From: Rugamonas fusca
Lineage (GTDB): Bacteria > Pseudomonadota > Gammaproteobacteria > Burkholderiales > Burkholderiaceae_D
Direction: 5' to 3'
Length of the DNA stretch: 64,000 bases
Assembly (NCBI RefSeq): GCF_014042365.1
Contig: NZ_JACEZS010000019.1
Coordinates: 52,350 to 116,349, forward strand
This document shows positions 39,801 through 48,812 of the stretch, in pieces; position 1 is the stretch's first letter, and every line of letters begins with the position of its first letter. The translations under genes were made by a program, and so were the position numbers. The notes under the pieces are model-generated. The model made no database searches and was not told where the DNA came from. It saw only the letters and a program-made list of their open reading frames with translations.

Positions 39801-42800
39801 ATGACTTTTTACGCTCCCACTCCCGCCATGCTGGGCCGCCGCACCGTGCTGGCCGCGCTGCTGGCCAGCCTGGGCTTGCCGGCGCTGGCCTCCGACGTCG
39901 TCATCAGCCAGGTCTACGGCGGCGGCGGCAATTCCGGCGCCACCTACAAGAACGATTTCATCGAGCTGTTCAACCGCGGCGCCAGCCCGGTCAGCCTGAA
40001 CGGCTGGAGCGTGCAGTACGCCAGCGCCGCCAGCGCGGCCGGCACGGCCTGGCAAGTGACGCCGCTGCCGAACGTGACGCTGCAGCCGGGCCAGTACCTG
40101 CTGGTGCAGGAAGCGATGGGCGCGGGCGGCACCACGGCCTTGCCCACGCCGCAGGCCACCGGCACCATCGCCATGAGCGGCACGGCCGGCAAGGTGGCGC
40201 TGGCGGCCAGCACCACGGCCTTCAATGTCGGCAATCCGTCCGGCGGCGCGCTGCGCGACCTGCTCGGCTACGGCAACACGGCCAACGGCTACGAGGGCGC
40301 GCCCGGCCCCGGCCTGTCCAACACCACGGCCGCGCTGCGCGGCGACGACGGCTGCGCCGACACGGACAACAACGGGGCCGACTTCAGCACGGTCGCGCCC
40401 GCGCCGCGCAACAGCGCCTCCGACCTGCGCGTGTGCGGCGCGCCCGTGGTGCTGCCCATTGTGGCCACCTGCCCGGCCACGCTGGCGCTGGCCGCCGGCA
40501 GCGGCGGTGGCGCCACGTTGTCGGCCACGGACGCCGATGGCATCGTCAACAGCGCCGCCATCACCTCGGTGGCCGTGCCCGGCATTGGCCTGGCCGGCTT
40601 CACGGCCGCCGGCGCGGCGGGCGAGAACGCCAGCGTCAGCCTGAACGTGGGCGGCGCCGTGCCGGTGGGCAGCTATCCGCTGGCCATCCGCTTCGGCAAT
40701 GACCAGGGCCAGAGCGCCAGCTGCACCGTCACCGTCAACGTGACGGCGCTGGCCGGCGTGACCCACAGCATTGCGCAAATCCAGGGCGCCGGCGCCACCA
40801 GCCCCTACGCGGGCACGGTGCAGACGACGGAAGGCGTGCTGACACTGAAAGTGGGCACCGGCTTCTTCATCCAGGACGAGGCCGGCGATGGCGATCCCAC
40901 CACCTCGGACGGCATCTTCGTCTACACGGGCAGCACGACGAACAGCGCCCAACCCGGCGACAAGGTACGCGTGACGGGCACCGTGGTCGAATACACGCCC
41001 ACCGGCGCCAGCCATTCCGTCACCGAGCTCAAGGATGTGACGGCCGTCGTCACCCAGAGCAGCGGCCACAGCATCACGCCCACCAATATCGACCTGCCCA
41101 ACGCCAACCTGGGCCAGTTCGAAGGCATGCTGGTGCGCTTCGCCCACCCGCTGACCGTGTCGCAATCGGCATTCCTCGGCACCCGCGGCGAACTGAGCCT
41201 GTCGTCGGGCCGGCTGGAAGTGCCCACCAACCATTACCCGCCGCGCACGCCCGAGGCGCTGGCCATGGCGGCGGCCAACGCCCAGAACCTGATCGTGCTC
41301 GACGATGGCCTGTCCGTCACCCCGCCCACCATCCCCTACATTGGCCAGGATGGCACCATCCGCGCCGGCGACACGGTGGCCGACCTGACGGGCGTGCTCG
41401 ACTTCAGCGCCAAGGGCGGCGGCGGGGCGGCCTACAAGCTGCAACCGACCGTGGCGCCGCAATTCTCGCGCGACAATGCGCGCACCACGGCGCCGGCCAT
41501 CGTGGCCGGCAACGTGCGCGTGGCCAGTGCCAACGTGCTCAACTTCTTCACCACCTTCACCAACGGCAGCAACGTGGAAGGGGCGAGCAACCAGGGCTGC
41601 TCGCTGGGGGCCAGCGTGTCCAAGGCCAATTGCCGCGGCGCCGACAACATGACGGAGTTCGTGCGCCAGCGCGACAAGATCGTCGGCGAACTGAAAGCCA
41701 TCGACGCCGACGTCTACGGCCTGATGGAAATCCAGAACAACGGCGAGTACACGGTCAGCTACCTGGTCAACGCCCTCAACGCGGCCATCGGCGCGCCCAC
41801 CTACGCGGTGGTGCCCAAGCCGGCCGACACGGGCACGGACGCGATCCGCGTGGCCATGATCTACAAACCGGCCAAGCTGGCGCTGGTGGGCGGTGCACTG
41901 TCTGACAGCGACAGCATCAACAACCGGCCGCCGATGGCGCAGACCTTCCGCGCCGCCAACGGCGAGCGGTTCTCGCTGGTGGTCAACCACTTCAAGTCCA
42001 AGGGCGGCTGCCCGACGGGCACCGGCCCGGACACGGACCAGCACGACAGCCAGGGTTGCTGGAACGCCACCCGCATCCAGCAGGCCAACCGCCTGGTGGG
42101 CAGCTTCGTGCCGCAAGTGGTGGCCGCCGCCGGCGACCCGGACGTGCTCCTGATTGGCGACTTCAACTCGCACGGTTTTGAAGATCCGATCAACGCCATC
42201 ACGGCCACCGGCTATGTGAACCAGCTGGAACGTTATGTGCGCCCGAACGGCATGCCGTACTCGTTCATCTTCGACAGCCAGAGCGGCTACCTGGACCACG
42301 CCCTGGCCAGCCCGAAAATGAACGGCCAGGTGGCCGGCGCCACGGAATGGCATATCAACGCCGACGAGCCGACCGTGATCGACTACAACCTGGACGGCAA
42401 GCAGCAAGACCTGTACACGGCCCAGCCGTACCGCGCCTCCGACCATGACCCGGTCGTGATCAGCCTGAACCTGCAACCATCGTTCGTGGACGTGAGCGCC
42501 AGCGTGCGCGCCGTCGGCAGCGGCCTGGTGTACAACCGCGCCACCGGCAAGTACGGCAGCACCTTCACCGTCACCAACATGGGCGCGGCGGCGCTGGCGG
42601 GGCCGTTGCAGGTCCAGTTCGACGGCTTGCCGGCTGGCGTGACGCTGGTCAACGCCACCGGCTCGCACAATGGCGCGCCTTACATCACGCTCGATGCCGC
42701 GTCGCTGGCGGCGGGGGCCAGCGTGTCGTTCCCGCTCAGCTTCAGCAAGACGGGCAGCGCCAACATCGGCTATATGGCCAAAGTTTACAGCGGTACTTTC

Positions 42801-42803
42801 TAA
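39801..42803 (+). CDS. ExeM/NucH-like extracellular endonuclease
   Basis: 1000 residues. A signal peptide (RRTVLAALLASLGLPALAS) is followed by a lamin-tail-like domain (about 33-215, VVISQVYGGGGNSGATYKND). A middle beta-rich part contains an OB-type segment near 360-460. The endonuclease/exonuclease/phosphatase domain (about 565-890) has ASANVLNFFTTF, LMEIQNNGEYTV, LIGDFNSHGFEDPI and YRASDHDPVV, where the catalytic Asp, His and Asn are in place. The last 110 residues form a beta domain. It should degrade extracellular DNA; ExeM-type nucleases also affect biofilm structure. No PEP-CTERM tail is present. AGGAAA lies 4 nt upstream of the ATG. Confidence 0.92.
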   Translation: MTFYAPTPAMLGRRTVLAALLASLGLPALASDVVISQVYGGGGNSGATYKNDFIELFNRGASPVSLNGWSVQYASAASAAGTAWQVTPLPNVTLQPGQYLLVQEAMGAGGTTALPTPQATGTIAMSGTAGKVALAASTTAFNVGNPSGGALRDLLGYGNTANGYEGAPGPGLSNTTAALRGDDGCADTDNNGADFSTVAPAPRNSASDLRVCGAPVVLPIVATCPATLALAAGSGGGATLSATDADGIVNSAAITSVAVPGIGLAGFTAAGAAGENASVSLNVGGAVPVGSYPLAIRFGNDQGQSASCTVTVNVTALAGVTHSIAQIQGAGATSPYAGTVQTTEGVLTLKVGTGFFIQDEAGDGDPTTSDGIFVYTGSTTNSAQPGDKVRVTGTVVEYTPTGASHSVTELKDVTAVVTQSSGHSITPTNIDLPNANLGQFEGMLVRFAHPLTVSQSAFLGTRGELSLSSGRLEVPTNHYPPRTPEALAMAAANAQNLIVLDDGLSVTPPTIPYIGQDGTIRAGDTVADLTGVLDFSAKGGGGAAYKLQPTVAPQFSRDNARTTAPAIVAGNVRVASANVLNFFTTFTNGSNVEGASNQGCSLGASVSKANCRGADNMTEFVRQRDKIVGELKAIDADVYGLMEIQNNGEYTVSYLVNALNAAIGAPTYAVVPKPADTGTDAIRVAMIYKPAKLALVGGALSDSDSINNRPPMAQTFRAANGERFSLVVNHFKSKGGCPTGTGPDTDQHDSQGCWNATRIQQANRLVGSFVPQVVAAAGDPDVLLIGDFNSHGFEDPINAITATGYVNQLERYVRPNGMPYSFIFDSQSGYLDHALASPKMNGQVAGATEWHINADEPTVIDYNLDGKQQDLYTAQPYRASDHDPVVISLNLQPSFVDVSASVRAVGSGLVYNRATGKYGSTFTVTNMGAAALAGPLQVQFDGLPAGVTLVNATGSHNGAPYITLDAASLAAGASVSFPLSFSKTGSANIGYMAKVYSGTF

Positions 42804-42812
42804 GGAATCCTC

Positions 42813-43445
42813 ATGCCATCCTCTTTCGTTTTCCCTGCGCTGCGGCGCGGCGCGCTGGCCCTGGCCTTGATGGCCGCCGCCGGCCTGGCCTCGGCCCAAT
42901 CCATGCACGTGGTGCTCGATACCAGCGGCCTCGGCGCCAGCAGCAGCGGCTGGCTGGACCTGCAGTTCAATCCGGCCAGCGTGCCGGCCATATCGGCCAG
43001 CGCACTGGTCGACCACCTGAACGGCTTCGACGCGGCCAGCGCACCGCAGCTGAACGGCGACGTGCAAGCCCAGGCCGGCGGCGCCTTCCTGTTCGGTAAC
43101 AGCACGGACTGGAACGACCTGTTCCACGCGGTCCACCTGGGCGGCAAGGTCAGCTTCGACGTCAGTTTCAGCGGCTTGCCCGATCCGTCGCCGGCCGCCA
43201 TCCCCTCGCTGTTCTCGGTGTCGCTGTATGGCGCCGATGGCGTTACCCAGCTTGGCCACACGGACGCCAACGGCAGCCTGTTGTCGCTGAGCTGGAACCC
43301 GGCCGCCAGCGGCGCCGGCCAGGTCGGCGTGGCCGTGGTCGATGCCGGCGTGGCCAGCGTCAGCCCCGTGCCGGAACCGTCGGCCTGGCTGATGCTGGGC
43401 GCCGGCCTGGCGCTGCTGGGCGTGGCCAAGCGCCGCCGCGCCTGA
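42813..43445 (+). CDS. PEP-CTERM protein downstream of the nuclease
   Basis: 210 residues. A signal peptide (RRGALALALMAAAGLASAQ) is followed by a beta-rich domain (MHVVLDTSGLGASSSGWLDL ... FDVSFSGLPDP) of the kind annotated as NF038129-like, as recalled. It ends PVPEPSAWLMLGAGLALLG plus a short basic tail, a complete exosortase signal. It starts 9 nt after the nuclease stop and so shares its mRNA. It could help hold the nuclease in the matrix, but nothing in the sequence proves this. Confidence 0.85.
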   Translation: MPSSFVFPALRRGALALALMAAAGLASAQSMHVVLDTSGLGASSSGWLDLQFNPASVPAISASALVDHLNGFDAASAPQLNGDVQAQAGGAFLFGNSTDWNDLFHAVHLGGKVSFDVSFSGLPDPSPAAIPSLFSVSLYGADGVTQLGHTDANGSLLSLSWNPAASGAGQVGVAVVDAGVASVSPVPEPSAWLMLGAGLALLGVAKRRRA

Positions 43446-43486
43446 CCGGCAGTCGCACCCGCCGCGCCGCGCGCGTGGCGCAATGG

Positions 43487-43528
43487 AGACACATGCGGTG
43501 CCGCCGGCATCCATGTGTCTTGTTTTTT
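43487..43528 (+). terminator. Rho-independent terminator after the nuclease operon
   Basis: AGACACATG pairs perfectly with CATGTGTCT around a 16-nt loop that can itself pair, followed by TTGTTTTTT. Confidence 0.75.
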
Positions 43529-43668
43529 GGTGGCGGGCAGGGCGCATGGCGGCAAGCGGGTGCTTGATTTATAGCGCCAGCGTCTGAATAGCTGAGTGAA
43601 ATTGTATTAGTCACATCATGGTGCTTGATGCATAGTTAAAATTTACACATCATTCGCGCCGGTAAGCC

Positions 43669-44394
43669 ATGACCGCCCACGTCCTCCTCGTCGATCCCGA
43701 TGTCGCTTGCCAGGAACTGCTGGTGTTCAACCTGGGCATGGCCGGCTACGGCGTGAGCCGGGTCCGCGACGGCGAAAGCGCGCTGCTGCTGATGGAGGCG
43801 GCCGTGCCGGACCTGCTGCTGCTGGACTGGAGCTTGCCCGGCCAGTCGGGCATCGCCCTGATCCGCCGGCTGCGGGCCCAGTGGCGCACGCGCGAGCTGC
43901 CCATCATCATGCTGACGGCGCGCGCCGCCGAGCCGGACAAGATCCTGGCCCTGGAGACGGGCGCCGACGACTACATCACCAAACCGTTCAGCCCGCGCGA
44001 AACGCTGGCCCGCGTGCACGCGCTGCTGCGCCGGCGCCAGCCGCTGGCGGCGCCCGACGCGGTGCAGCTGGCGGGCCTGCGGCTCGATCCGGCTACCTTG
44101 CAGGCGACGGCCGGCGCCCGCCCGCTGGCGCTGGGCCGGGTGGAATTTAGGCTGCTCAATTTTCTCATGCACCACCCGGAGCGCGTGCACAGCCGCGCCC
44201 AGCTGCTCGACCAGGTGTGGGGCAACGCCGCCTGCCTGGACGAACGCACGGTGGACGCCCACGTGGGCCGCCTGCGCAGCGCCTTGCAGCCCAGCGGCCA
44301 CCAGCGCCACATCGAAACCGTGCGCGGCAGCGGCTACCGCTTCGTCGCCTGGCAGGGACGGCGGGTCGGTGGCGCGCACGGCATGGCGGCCTGA
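43669..44394 (+). CDS. PhoB-like response regulator with altered acidic pocket
   Basis: 241 residues. The receiver domain (1-120) has Asp53 (LLDWSLPG), Thr83 (MLTAR) and Lys105 (DDYITKPF) exactly as PhoB, and the C-terminal winged helix (about 135-230) ends HIETVRGSGYRFV. Similarity to PhoB is high along the whole length. The metal-binding acidic pair near the N terminus is changed: LLVDPD, where PhoB has VVEDE, so proline stands at position 10. No histidine kinase gene lies nearby. It ends one base before epsA begins, so the two regulators are made together. Confidence 0.88.
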   Translation: MTAHVLLVDPDVACQELLVFNLGMAGYGVSRVRDGESALLLMEAAVPDLLLLDWSLPGQSGIALIRRLRAQWRTRELPIIMLTARAAEPDKILALETGADDYITKPFSPRETLARVHALLRRRQPLAAPDAVQLAGLRLDPATLQATAGARPLALGRVEFRLLNFLMHHPERVHSRAQLLDQVWGNAACLDERTVDAHVGRLRSALQPSGHQRHIETVRGSGYRFVAWQGRRVGGAHGMAA

Positions 44395-44395
44395 C

Positions 44396-45193
44396 ATGGA
44401 ACAGCCAGTCATCCTGAGCAAGCTGGAGCAGGAAGCCCTGCTGCACGCGATCGAGGCGGCGCTGCCCGTGCGCGAAGCGCGCCAGTTCTTCTTGTGGACG
44501 CAGGGGCAGATGCAAGCCTTGCTGCCCCATCAGGTCATGGTCTGCCTGCGCTTTGGCGCCGACGATGAGCTGGTGCACAGCAGTTGCCTGCACAGTGGCG
44601 TGCTGGACGTGGCCGTGCGCAGCCGCCTGGCCGACCCGGCCGATGGCCTGGCCCTGCGCCTGGCCCGCCACTGCCGCGCCAGCCTGCAACTGCCCGCCAG
44701 CCTGGCCGCCGGGGATGGGACCGCGCCGCCATCGTTGCAAGCGTTCCAGGCCGAATTGCGCGCCTGCGGCGTGGACAATGCGCTGTTGCACGGCACTGCG
44801 CGCTTGCCGGGCGGCGCCAGTTGCTTCGTCCTGTTCGGCCTGCCGCACGCGGCGCGTGCGCGCCAGGCCTATTTCCTCGCGTTGCTGCTGCCGTATTTGC
44901 ACCTGAGCTGGCAGTGCGTGAGCGCAGGCATCGGCGCTGGCGTGGCAAGGGCTGACGGCGCGCTGGCGCGGCCGGTGAGCGCGCGCGAGGCCGAGATCCT
45001 GTACTGGGTCAAGGAAGGCAAGAGCAACGACGAGATCGGCCAGTTGCTGGGCATTAGCGGCCTGACCGTGAAGAACCATTTGCAGCGGCTGTACCGGCTG
45101 CTGGGCGTATCGAACCGGGCCCATGCGATTGCCCGTTGCGGCGCGCTGCGCGTGCTGGAGCGGCCCCGTCCCGCGCTGGCCAGCGCCGCCTGA
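44396..45193 (+). CDS. epsA: EpsA-type LuxR-family regulator
   Basis: 265 residues. The N-terminal part (about 1-190) is the EpsA-specific domain, with AALPVREARQFFLWTQGQMQ and MVCLRFG; no known ligand motif is seen. The C-terminal LuxR helix-turn-helix (about 195-255) has SAREAEILYWVKEGKSNDEI and GLTVKNHLQRLYRLLGV. This is the regulator found with exosortase-B polysaccharide loci, yet here it stands about 35 kb from epsB. It should activate or repress eps or PEP-CTERM genes; the signal is unknown. Confidence 0.85.
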   Translation: MEQPVILSKLEQEALLHAIEAALPVREARQFFLWTQGQMQALLPHQVMVCLRFGADDELVHSSCLHSGVLDVAVRSRLADPADGLALRLARHCRASLQLPASLAAGDGTAPPSLQAFQAELRACGVDNALLHGTARLPGGASCFVLFGLPHAARARQAYFLALLLPYLHLSWQCVSAGIGAGVARADGALARPVSAREAEILYWVKEGKSNDEIGQLLGISGLTVKNHLQRLYRLLGVSNRAHAIARCGALRVLERPRPALASAA

Positions 45194-45465
45194 GGCGGGC
45201 CGCCGGCAGCGGGTTGCCAGCAAATGTGGCCATCCGTATAATGAAAATGATTAATTTTTCAATGTTTGTTATTTGTCCTGACTGTGTCAACTTCCTGTCA
45301 GGAAAAAGCGACAATGTTAAGAAATATAAAACAACAGGCGGCGGCTGAGGTAAGCTGCCGGGGCCCATTTGCAGGGCGTCAATAAAAGATTGTCGTAACC
45401 TTAAGCTGCGTGGTAGCCTCTGGACTCTGGGCAGGCGCGGGTTGTTGAATTGAGGAGTCGTGTTG
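45194..45465 (+). promoter_or_regulatory. Leader region of the secretion operon
   Basis: 272 nt without a gene. It includes an AT-rich stretch (45237-45275), an inverted repeat TCCTGAC (45276-45282) / GTCAGGA (45297-45303) with a 14-nt spacer, and GAGGAG (45452-45457) as the ribosome-binding site of the first pseudopilin. No clear -35/-10 pair was found. The c-di-GMP riboswitch pattern was looked for and not seen. Confidence 0.4.
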
Positions 45466-45909
45466 ATGGATGGTGTAAAGAATCAGGCAGTCGCCGGGCC
45501 GCGCAAGGCCGGCGGCTTCACCTTGCTGGAACTGCTGGTGGTGATCGTCATCATCGGCTTGCTGGCTGCATATGTGGGACCAAAATATTTCGCCCAGTTG
45601 GGCAAGTCCGAAGTGACCATCGCCAAGGCCCAGATCGAAGCGTTTGAAAAATCGCTCGATACTTACCGGCTTGACGTGGGCCGCTATCCGACCACGGACG
45701 AAGGCCTGGCCGCGCTGCTGACGGCGCCCGCCACGGCCGGCGCCAAGTGGAACGGTCCGTACCTGAAGAAGGGTGTGCCGGCCGACCCGTGGGGCCATCC
45801 CTATCAATACCGTTCGCCCGGCACCAAGGGCGAATTCGAGATCGTCTCGCTGGGCCGCGATGGCCAGCCCGGCGGCTCGGGCGAGGACGCCGACATCAGC
45901 TCGCAATAA
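45466..45909 (+). CDS. gspG: Major pseudopilin, GspG type
   Basis: 147 residues. A prepilin signal with the cleavage site GG|FTLLELLVVIVIIGLL, Glu5 present, and the GspG body: DVGRYPTTDEGLAALLTAP, GVPADPWGHPYQYRSPG and a GEDADISSQ calcium-binding-like end. It is cleaved by a prepilin peptidase (not in the window) and forms the pseudopilus shaft. Start codons GTG 45460, TTG 45463 and ATG 45466 overlap; ATG with 8-nt spacing from GAGGAG is preferred. First gene of the operon. Confidence 0.93.
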   Translation: MDGVKNQAVAGPRKAGGFTLLELLVVIVIIGLLAAYVGPKYFAQLGKSEVTIAKAQIEAFEKSLDTYRLDVGRYPTTDEGLAALLTAPATAGAKWNGPYLKKGVPADPWGHPYQYRSPGTKGEFEIVSLGRDGQPGGSGEDADISSQ

Positions 45910-45936
45910 GCCTGTCCGTTCCCGCCGGTCTTCACC

Positions 45937-47121
45937 ATGCAGTTCGACGTCCGCACCTTGTCGGCCGATATGGTCATCGCCCATCTGCTCATCGATGGCC
46001 GCGATGAAGCCGACGCGCGCCGCCAGGTGGAGGCGCGCGGCCTGTTCGTGAGCGCCATCGCGCCCGTACGCGGCACGCTGCGCACGCGGCGCGGCAAGGG
46101 CTTGTCGTTGGTGCTGTTCAGCCAGGAATTGCTGGCCCTGCTGACGGCGGGCCTGGGCATCGTCGAGGCGCTGGAAGCGCTGCTGGAAAAGGAAGCCAGC
46201 CCCGCCACGCGCGGCGTGCTGGAACGCCTGCTGGCCGGCCTGCGCGAAGGCCAGCGCTTTTCCGCCGTGCTGGCCGACCAGCCGGAACTGTTTCCGCCGC
46301 TGTACGTGGGCATCGTCAAGGCGGCCGAGGGCACGTCCGACCTGCCGCGCGCCTTGTCCCGCTTCATCGACTACCAGCAGCGCATCGACCTGGTGCGCGG
46401 CAAGCTGGTGTCGGCCGCCATCTATCCTTGCATTTTGCTGCTGGTGGGCGGCGGCGTGAGTTTGTTCCTGATCGGCTACGTGGTGCCCCGTTTCGCCGAG
46501 GTGTACCAGGGCGCGGGCCGCAACTTGCCGTGGCTGTCGCAGCAGATGCTCAACTGGGGCCAGTTCGCCGGCCAGCACACGGCGCTGCTGCTGGGCGGGA
46601 TCGCCGCCGTGGTGACGGGCCTGGCGCTGCTGCTGCGGCGCCTGGCCGGCAGCGGCGGCCTGGCCAGCCTGCTGGCGCGCGTGCCCGGCATCGGCGAGCG
46701 GGTGCGCATCTACGAATTATCGCGGCTGTACCTGACGCTGGGCATGCTCAGCGAAGGCGGCATCACCATCGTGCACGCGATCGAAACCGTGCACGGCATG
46801 GTGTCGCCCGCCGTGCGCGCCGGCCTGCAAGGGGCGCGCTCCGACATCGAGGCCGGCCTGCCGCTGTCGACGGCGTTCGAGCGCCACGGCCTGACCACGC
46901 CGATTTCGCTGCGCATGCTGCGCGTGGGCGAGCGCACCGGCGACATGGGCCCCATGCTGACCCAGTCGGCCGCCTTCTACGACGGTGAAATCAGCCGCTG
47001 GATCGACCGCTTTACGCGCACCTTCGAGCCGCTGCTGATGGCCGCCATCGGCCTGGTGGTGGGGGCCATCGTGGTGCTGCTGTACATGCCGATCTTCGAT
47101 CTGGCCGGAGACATGTCGTGA
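45937..47121 (+). CDS. gspF: Inner-membrane platform protein, GspF/PilC type
   Basis: 394 residues. Two cytoplasmic GspF domains (about 55-185 and 265-385) each begin with an LSLVLFSQELLALLTAGL-like segment, and three transmembrane helices are spaced as in the family. VGERTGDMGPMLTQSAAFYD is the usual C-terminal motif. The N-terminal 55 residues (FDVRTLSADMVIAHLLIDGR) are standard. It anchors the ATPase to the pseudopilus base. It overlaps gspE by 4 nt. Confidence 0.93.
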   Translation: MQFDVRTLSADMVIAHLLIDGRDEADARRQVEARGLFVSAIAPVRGTLRTRRGKGLSLVLFSQELLALLTAGLGIVEALEALLEKEASPATRGVLERLLAGLREGQRFSAVLADQPELFPPLYVGIVKAAEGTSDLPRALSRFIDYQQRIDLVRGKLVSAAIYPCILLLVGGGVSLFLIGYVVPRFAEVYQGAGRNLPWLSQQMLNWGQFAGQHTALLLGGIAAVVTGLALLLRRLAGSGGLASLLARVPGIGERVRIYELSRLYLTLGMLSEGGITIVHAIETVHGMVSPAVRAGLQGARSDIEAGLPLSTAFERHGLTTPISLRMLRVGERTGDMGPMLTQSAAFYDGEISRWIDRFTRTFEPLLMAAIGLVVGAIVVLLYMPIFDLAGDMS

Positions 47122-48812
47122 GCGCGCTGCACTTGCCGGCCATCGACGCCGCCATGCTGACGCGTGCGCGTGCGCTGGCGCTGCGATCGAAGCGCACGCT
47201 GGTTGAGGAACTGGAAGCTTTGTCGGGCATGGAGCCGCGGCTGGTGGTGCAGGCCCTGGCCCAGCCGTTCGGGCTGCAGGTGCTGGAGACGGCCGACATG
47301 CTGGCCATGCAGCCGGCGTTTGACTTGCTGCCGTTGTCGCAGGCGCTGGCGCGCCACTGCGTGCTGCTGCGCGCGGCCGACGGCGCGCTGATGGGCATGA
47401 TCGACGATCCGTTCGACCTCGATCTGCAAACCTGGTTAAGTACGCAGGCGCGCGCCACGCCGCACGCGCCGCTGGCGGTGCGGCTGGCGCTGCGGGCCGA
47501 CATTTCGGCTTATCTGTCCAAGCAGGAGGAATCGGCGCGCGCCACGGATTCGCTGCTGCCGGGCGCCAGCGAAGGCAGGCGTGACGGCAAGACGGCCGCC
47601 GTGCTGTCGTTCGCCTCCGTGTCGGAAGCGGCCAGCCCCGCCGTGCGGCTGGTCAATTCCACGCTGTACGACGCGCTCAAGGCCGGCGCCTCCGACATCC
47701 ACCTCGAAAGCACGGCCGGCGGGCTGGCCGTCAAGTACCGGGTCGATGGTGTGCTCGATCATGCCACCTCCGTCAACGGCATCGAAGTGGCCGAGCAGAT
47801 CATCTCGCGCCTGAAGGTGCTGGCCGAACTCGATATCGCCGAGCGCCGCGTGCCGCAGGACGGCAGCTTCCGGGTCGAGGCGGGCGGGCGCGAGATCGAC
47901 TTGCGTGTCTCCATCATGCCCAGCATTCACGGCGAGGACGCGGTGATCCGTATCCTCGACAAGCGCGCCATGATCGAAGCCTACGGCGCGCTGACGCTGG
48001 AGGCGCTTGGTTTCGACGCGCCGTCGCTGGCCACGCTGCGGGTGCTGGCGCAGGAAGCCTACGGCATGCTGCTGGTGACGGGGCCGACCGGCTCTGGCAA
48101 GACCACCACGCTGTACGCGGCGCTGACGGAGATTCACAACGGGCGCGAGAAGATCATCACCATCGAAGACCCGGTCGAATATCAGTTGCCCGGCATCCTG
48201 CAGATTCCCGTCAACGAGAAGAAGGGCCTGACCTTCGCCAAGGGCCTGCGCTCCATCCTGCGCCACGACCCGGACAAGATCATGGTGGGCGAGATCCGCG
48301 ACCGCGAGACGGCCGAAATCGCCGTGCAGTCGGCGCTCACGGGCCACCTGGTGCTGACCACGGTGCACGCCAATAACGTGTTCGACGTGTTCGGCCGCTT
48401 CACCCACATGGGCATCGATCCGTATGCTTTCGTGTCTGCCCTGAACGGCATCTGGGCCCAGCGCCTGGTGCGCATCAACTGCCCCCATTGCGCCGCGCCT
48501 TACACGCCGGACGAACAGGAACTGGCCAGCGTGGGCCTGACCTGGGCCGACGCCCAGGACTACCTGTTCATGCAGGGCAAAGGCTGCGGCGACTGCCGCG
48601 GCACCGGCTACAAGGGCCGCCGTTCGATCGCCGAAATCCTGACCCTGAACGACGAGATCCGCGAACTGATCGTCGACAAGCGGCCGATCCGCCAGATCAA
48701 GCAGGCCGCCCACGCCAACGGCACGCGCAGCCTGCGCCAGGCGGCGCTGGAACTGGTGCGGCGCGGCGGCACCACGCTGGCTGAAATCAAACGGGTGACC
48801 CTGCATGCGTAG
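47118..48812 (+). CDS. gspE: Secretion/pilus assembly ATPase, GspE/PilB type
   Basis: 564 residues from GTG 47118. The N-terminal MshEN-like domain (about 20-120) could bind c-di-GMP in some relatives, but its key motifs were not checked in detail. The catalytic core has Walker A GPTGSGKT (322-329), the IEDPVEYQLPG Asp-box region, Walker B IMVGEIRD, the His box GHLVLTTVHANN, and the tetracysteine zinc motif Cys455/458 with Cys490/493. It powers pilin insertion from the cytoplasm. It overlaps the next gene by 8 nt. Confidence 0.94.
   Translation: MSALHLPAIDAAMLTRARALALRSKRTLVEELEALSGMEPRLVVQALAQPFGLQVLETADMLAMQPAFDLLPLSQALARHCVLLRAADGALMGMIDDPFDLDLQTWLSTQARATPHAPLAVRLALRADISAYLSKQEESARATDSLLPGASEGRRDGKTAAVLSFASVSEAASPAVRLVNSTLYDALKAGASDIHLESTAGGLAVKYRVDGVLDHATSVNGIEVAEQIISRLKVLAELDIAERRVPQDGSFRVEAGGREIDLRVSIMPSIHGEDAVIRILDKRAMIEAYGALTLEALGFDAPSLATLRVLAQEAYGMLLVTGPTGSGKTTTLYAALTEIHNGREKIITIEDPVEYQLPGILQIPVNEKKGLTFAKGLRSILRHDPDKIMVGEIRDRETAEIAVQSALTGHLVLTTVHANNVFDVFGRFTHMGIDPYAFVSALNGIWAQRLVRINCPHCAAPYTPDEQELASVGLTWADAQDYLFMQGKGCGDCRGTGYKGRRSIAEILTLNDEIRELIVDKRPIRQIKQAAHANGTRSLRQAALELVRRGGTTLAEIKRVTLHA

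Noticed and set aside
39765..43547. Very long open frame antisense to the nuclease and PEP-CTERM genes
   Set aside because: It results from high GC at third positions; the peptide is Arg/His/Gly-rich without motifs, while the plus strand holds clear domains.
45194..45465. Possible c-di-GMP riboswitch before the secretion operon
   Set aside because: The expected conserved core and paired segments of the GEMM class are absent.
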